This document shows positions 61,277-64,000 of a stretch of DNA of 64,000 nucleotides, one piece after another. The translations under genes and the position numbers were made by a program. Numbering within the stretch: position 1 is the first letter of the stretch; every line of letters begins with the position of its first letter. The notes below the pieces were generated by a model. That model did no database searches, had not been told where the DNA came from, and worked only from the letters and a program-made list of their open reading frames with translations. The DNA lies in contig NZ_JABBFY010000001.1 in the NCBI RefSeq assembly GCF_012927115.1, positions 3,038,001 to 3,102,000 of the forward strand, written 5' to 3'. This DNA comes from Sphingomonas sp. G-3-2-10 (lineage in GTDB: Bacteria; Pseudomonadota; Alphaproteobacteria; Sphingomonadales; Sphingomonadaceae).

Positions 61277-62659
61277 ATGAGCGACTATGAAGCCATGCGC
61301 CGCGCGGCCGATGCCGCCATCGCCTATCGCCGCGGAATTGCGGGAGCGGAGACCACGCCGGTGGCGGACTATGCCGCGATGCTGGCGGCATTCGCGGGGC
61401 CGGTACCCCAAACCGGTGGCGAGGCGGACGCAATCATCGCGGAGCTGATCGGCAAGGCGACCCCCGGCATCCGCGCTTCGACCGGCCCGCGCTTCTTCGG
61501 CTGGGTGATCGGCAATTCGCATCCCACCGGGGTCGCGGCGGACTGGCTGACTTCGGCCTGGGGGCAGAATGGCGGCAATCTGATCGCCGCGCCCGCCGCG
61601 TCGGCGGTGGAGAAGGTCGCGGCCGACTGGCTGCTCGACCTGCTCGGGCTGCCGGGCGAGGCTTCGGTGGGGTTCGTCACCGGCGCGACGGTCGCCAATT
61701 TCGTATGTCTGGCGGCGGCTCGCAGCGAGGTACTGGCGCGCGCGGGATGGGATGTCGAAGCGGACGGCATGTTCGGCGCGCCGCCGATCGAGGTGGTGAT
61801 CGGCGCGGACGCGCATGCGACGGTCTATTCGGGCCTCAAATATCTCGGGCTCGGCGCGAAGCGGGTGAAGATCGTGCCTGCCGATACCTCCGGGCGGATG
61901 ATCGCGAGCGAATTCGAGCGGGTGGTGAAGACCTGTACCGGGCCGGTGATCGCGATCGCGCAGGCGGGGCAGATCAACACCGGGGCGTGCGATCCCTTTG
62001 CCGAAATCGCCCCCATCGCGACGGCGGCCGGTGCCTGGCTGCATGTCGATGGCGCATTTGGGCTGTGGGCGCAGGCCGCGCCGGCGCGGGCGCACCTGAC
62101 CGCAGGGGTCGAAGCGGCGGACAGCTGGGCGACCGATGGGCATAAATGGCTGCAGACGCCCTATGATTGCGGCTTCGCGATCGTGCGCAATGCCGAGGCG
62201 CACCGGCGGGCGATGGCGATCTCCGCGAGCTATTTGCCGCCCGCCGAGGGATCCGAGCGTGACCCTTCGGCCTATGTGCCCGAACTGTCGCGGCGCGCGC
62301 GCGGCTTTGCGACCTGGGCGATGATCCGCCAGCTGGGACGCGAGGGGATCGCACATATGGTCGAATGCCATTGCCAGATCGCAAGGCACATGGGCGAGCG
62401 GCTGGCCGACGAAGCCGGGATCGAACTGATCGCGCCGGTCGAGCTGAACCAGCTCATGGTCCGCTTCGGCGGCCGCGACGATGCGACTCTGGCCACGGTG
62501 AAGCGGGTTCAGGACGACGAGATCGCCTTTATCGGACCGGCGCTATGGCGCGGCAATTGGGTGATGCGCGTGTCGGTCACGTCGATCGCGACGACGATGG
62601 CGGAAGCGGATGTCGCGGTGGACGCCGTGATCGACGCATGGCGGACGATACGCGGATGA
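61277..62659 (+). CDS. PLP-dependent group II decarboxylase
   Basis: 460 residues. Aromatic-amino-acid/glutamate decarboxylase fold: FVTGATVANFVCLAAARSEVL, HVDGAFGLWAQ and the PLP Lys in SWATDGHKWLQTPYDCGFAIV. N-terminal region ADAAIAYRR and GPRFFGWVIGNSHP is typical of the family. The substrate (aromatic or acidic amino acid) cannot be told. ATGA overlap with the following epimerase-like gene. Confidence 0.85.
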   Translation: MSDYEAMRRAADAAIAYRRGIAGAETTPVADYAAMLAAFAGPVPQTGGEADAIIAELIGKATPGIRASTGPRFFGWVIGNSHPTGVAADWLTSAWGQNGGNLIAAPAASAVEKVAADWLLDLLGLPGEASVGFVTGATVANFVCLAAARSEVLARAGWDVEADGMFGAPPIEVVIGADAHATVYSGLKYLGLGAKRVKIVPADTSGRMIASEFERVVKTCTGPVIAIAQAGQINTGACDPFAEIAPIATAAGAWLHVDGAFGLWAQAAPARAHLTAGVEAADSWATDGHKWLQTPYDCGFAIVRNAEAHRRAMAISASYLPPAEGSERDPSAYVPELSRRARGFATWAMIRQLGREGIAHMVECHCQIARHMGERLADEAGIELIAPVELNQLMVRFGGRDDATLATVKRVQDDEIAFIGPALWRGNWVMRVSVTSIATTMAEADVAVDAVIDAWRTIRG

Positions 62660-63522
62660 TCGAAATCTCCAGCGGGACGCTGAGCGCGGCCATCAACCCG
62701 TTCGGGGCGGAGCTTTCCAGCCTGCGCGATGGCGAAGGCCGCGAACTGATGACCGATGCCGATCCGGCCTTCTGGACCGGCCGAGCACCGTTGCTGTTCC
62801 CGGTCGTCGGCGCGCTGAACGGCGATGTGCTGCGAGCGAACGGGCGCGAATACAGCCTGCCCAAGCACGGCTTTGCGCGGCGGATGGGGTTCGCGGTGAC
62901 CGAAGCGACACCGTCTCGCGCCAGCTGCCGGCTGGAAGCCGATGCGGAGACGCTGAAAGCCTATCCCTGGCGCTTCTCGCTCGACATCGGCTTCGAACTC
63001 TCGGGCGCGACGCTGAGCATGGAGGCCCGGATCGGCAATCGGGGCGAGGCCGCAATGCCTGCCAGCTTCGGCTTCCATCCGGCTTTCGCATGGCCCCTGC
63101 CCTATGGCCGCGACCGCGCGGATCATCGCATCCGCTTCGACGCCGACGAGCCCGGCGCATTGCGCGCGCTGACGCCCGGCGGGCTGATCGCGCCGGGCGA
63201 GCGCCCCTCCCCGCTCGACGGAAGGACGCTGCACCTCGCCGATTCGCTGTTCACCGACGACGCGCTGATCTGGGATCCCGTGGCGTCGCGCCGCGTCACC
63301 TATGGCGCGAGCGACGGGCCGCAGCTGGTGGTCGACTTCCCCGACATGCCGATGCTCGGCATCTGGACCAAACCGGGCGCGCGCTATGTGTGCATCGAGC
63401 CCTGGCGGGGAATCGCCGACAGCGAAGGCTTCACCGGCGACTTCGCCGGCAAGCATGGTGTCTTCAGCGTCGAACCGGGCGGCGAAGCGCGCGCGACGAT
63501 GCGGGTGACGTTGGCCGCATAA
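62656..63522 (+). CDS. Aldose 1-epimerase-family protein
   Basis: 288 residues. Galactose-mutarotase-like beta-sandwich, closer to the YeaD/hexose-6-phosphate mutarotase branch: NPFGAELSSLRDGEGRELM, HGFARRMGF, FGFHPAFAWPL with a conserved His, and CIEPWRGIAD with a Glu. Function likely sugar anomerisation, specificity unknown. ATG overlaps the decarboxylase stop. Second epimerase-type gene in the window (compare 704-1714). Confidence 0.88.
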   Translation: MIEISSGTLSAAINPFGAELSSLRDGEGRELMTDADPAFWTGRAPLLFPVVGALNGDVLRANGREYSLPKHGFARRMGFAVTEATPSRASCRLEADAETLKAYPWRFSLDIGFELSGATLSMEARIGNRGEAAMPASFGFHPAFAWPLPYGRDRADHRIRFDADEPGALRALTPGGLIAPGERPSPLDGRTLHLADSLFTDDALIWDPVASRRVTYGASDGPQLVVDFPDMPMLGIWTKPGARYVCIEPWRGIADSEGFTGDFAGKHGVFSVEPGGEARATMRVTLAA

Positions 63523-63539
63523 CTCGCTAGAGGCCCGCG

Positions 63540-64000
63540 ATGCCTTCCCCGAACGAACGCCGCACCTTCGCGATCATTTCCCACCCCGACGCGGGCAAGA
63601 CCACGCTGACCGAAAAGCTGCTGCTGTTCGGCGGCGCGATCCATCTTGCCGGCGAGGTCAAGGCGCGCGGCGCCGCACGGCGCGCGCGTTCGGACTGGAT
63701 GAAGATCGAGCAGCAGCGCGGCATTTCGGTGACGTCGAGCGTGATGACGTTCGAGCGGAACAACGTGACGTTCAACCTGCTCGACACGCCGGGCCACGAA
63801 GACTTTTCGGAAGACACGTACCGCACCCTGACCGCGGTCGACTCCGCGGTGATGGTGATCGACGTCGCCAAGGGCATCGAAAGCCAGACGCGCAAGCTGT
63901 TCGAAGTCTGCCGCCTGCGCAGCGTGCCGATCATCACCTTCGTCAACAAGGTCGATCGCGAAGGCCGCGAAGTGTTCGAGACGCTCGACGAGATCGCCAA
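63540..64000 (+). CDS. prfC: Peptide chain release factor 3 (partial, 5' end)
   Basis: Only the first about 153 residues are present; the frame runs off the right edge. G-domain motifs: G1 [16 protein letters not shown], switch region [16 protein letters not shown]3 [15 protein letters not shown], and G4 [13 protein letters not shown]3 is the GTPase that removes RF1/RF2 from the ribosome. ATG at 63540. Confidence 0.95.
   Translation, partial: MPSPNERRTFAIISHPDAGKTTLTEKLLLFGGAIHLAGEVKARGAARRARSDWMKIEQQRGISVTSSVMTFERNNVTFNLLDTPGHEDFSEDTYRTLTAVDSAVMVIDVAKGIESQTRKLFEVCRLRSVPIITFVNKVDREGREVFETLDEIA

Noticed and set aside
57881..62389. A 1502-residue open frame on the minus strand opposite pheT and following genes
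   Set aside because: It spans several real genes in antisense (pheT, SDR, decarboxylase). High Arg/Gly/His content typical of shadow frames; no domain.

Overview
The window is GC-rich (roughly two thirds G+C by eye), densely coded chromosomal DNA. It looks like a member of Sphingomonadaceae, most likely Sphingomonas or a close relative. The support is the lepB-rnc-era block, gltD/gltB with DUF2059 genes, DUF1134, DUF1294 and NDUFA9-like genes, and a dispersed palindromic repeat with the core CCTGAGCTTGTCGAAGG. There are no rRNA genes, CRISPR arrays or classical insertion sequences. Two tRNA genes are present, Ser-GCU and Gln-CUG. No gap between genes exceeds about 250 bases.

Layout. 1-4190: sugar catabolism (end of a GH3 glycosidase, galM, 2-oxoglutarate semialdehyde dehydrogenase, FadR-type regulator). 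4240-10289: tRNA-Ser, DUF1134, DUF1294, an SRPBCC protein, a dihydroorotase-like amidohydrolase, YgfZ, RNase HII, a ThiD-VOC fusion and a small zinc protein. 10289-16492: glmM, a dicarboxylate symporter, a CheY-like receiver, glutathione reductase, pgi. 16631-22807: lepB, rnc, a repeat-flanked GIY-YIG nuclease gene inserted before era, a nitrilase homologue with Ser in place of the catalytic Cys, ltrA, a sirtuin and a DUF2007 protein. 22812-31175: gltD-DUF2059-DUF2059-gltB and uppP. 31247-35467: NDUFA9-like, an NTF2-like secreted protein, an EamA transporter, an orphan lasso-peptide B2-type protease and a phospholipase-D enzyme. 35589-39346: rpoZ, an EF-hand protein, a membrane-embedded winged-helix regulator, rlmE and ppx. 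39502-46337: tRNA-Gln, a small membrane protein, a TlpA-like lipoprotein, argH-lipoprotein-lysA, a siroheme-synthase-like protein, a CorA/ZntB transporter, a GST and a PEBP protein. 46542-54296: a frameshifted SDR, two tiny membrane ORFs behind a sigma-54-type promoter, a diguanylate cyclase, peroxiredoxin, phospholipase A, hisN, DUF2809, AsmA. 54458-64000: rpmI-rplT, LysE, a J-like membrane protein, pheS-pheT, an SDR, a PLP decarboxylase, an aldose-1-epimerase-like protein and the start of prfC.

Most of the window is housekeeping, arranged in short operons with ATGA, TGATG or TAATG junctions. The accessory signals that stand out are: (i) the GIY-YIG gene bounded by inverted copies of the dispersed palindrome, sitting inside the lepB-rnc-era block; (ii) a compact unit of a sigma-54 promoter, two 31-34-residue hydrophobic proteins and a hairpin near 47.5-47.85 kb; (iii) an orphan lasso-type B2 protease; and (iv) several enzymes with altered catalytic residues or unusual fusions.
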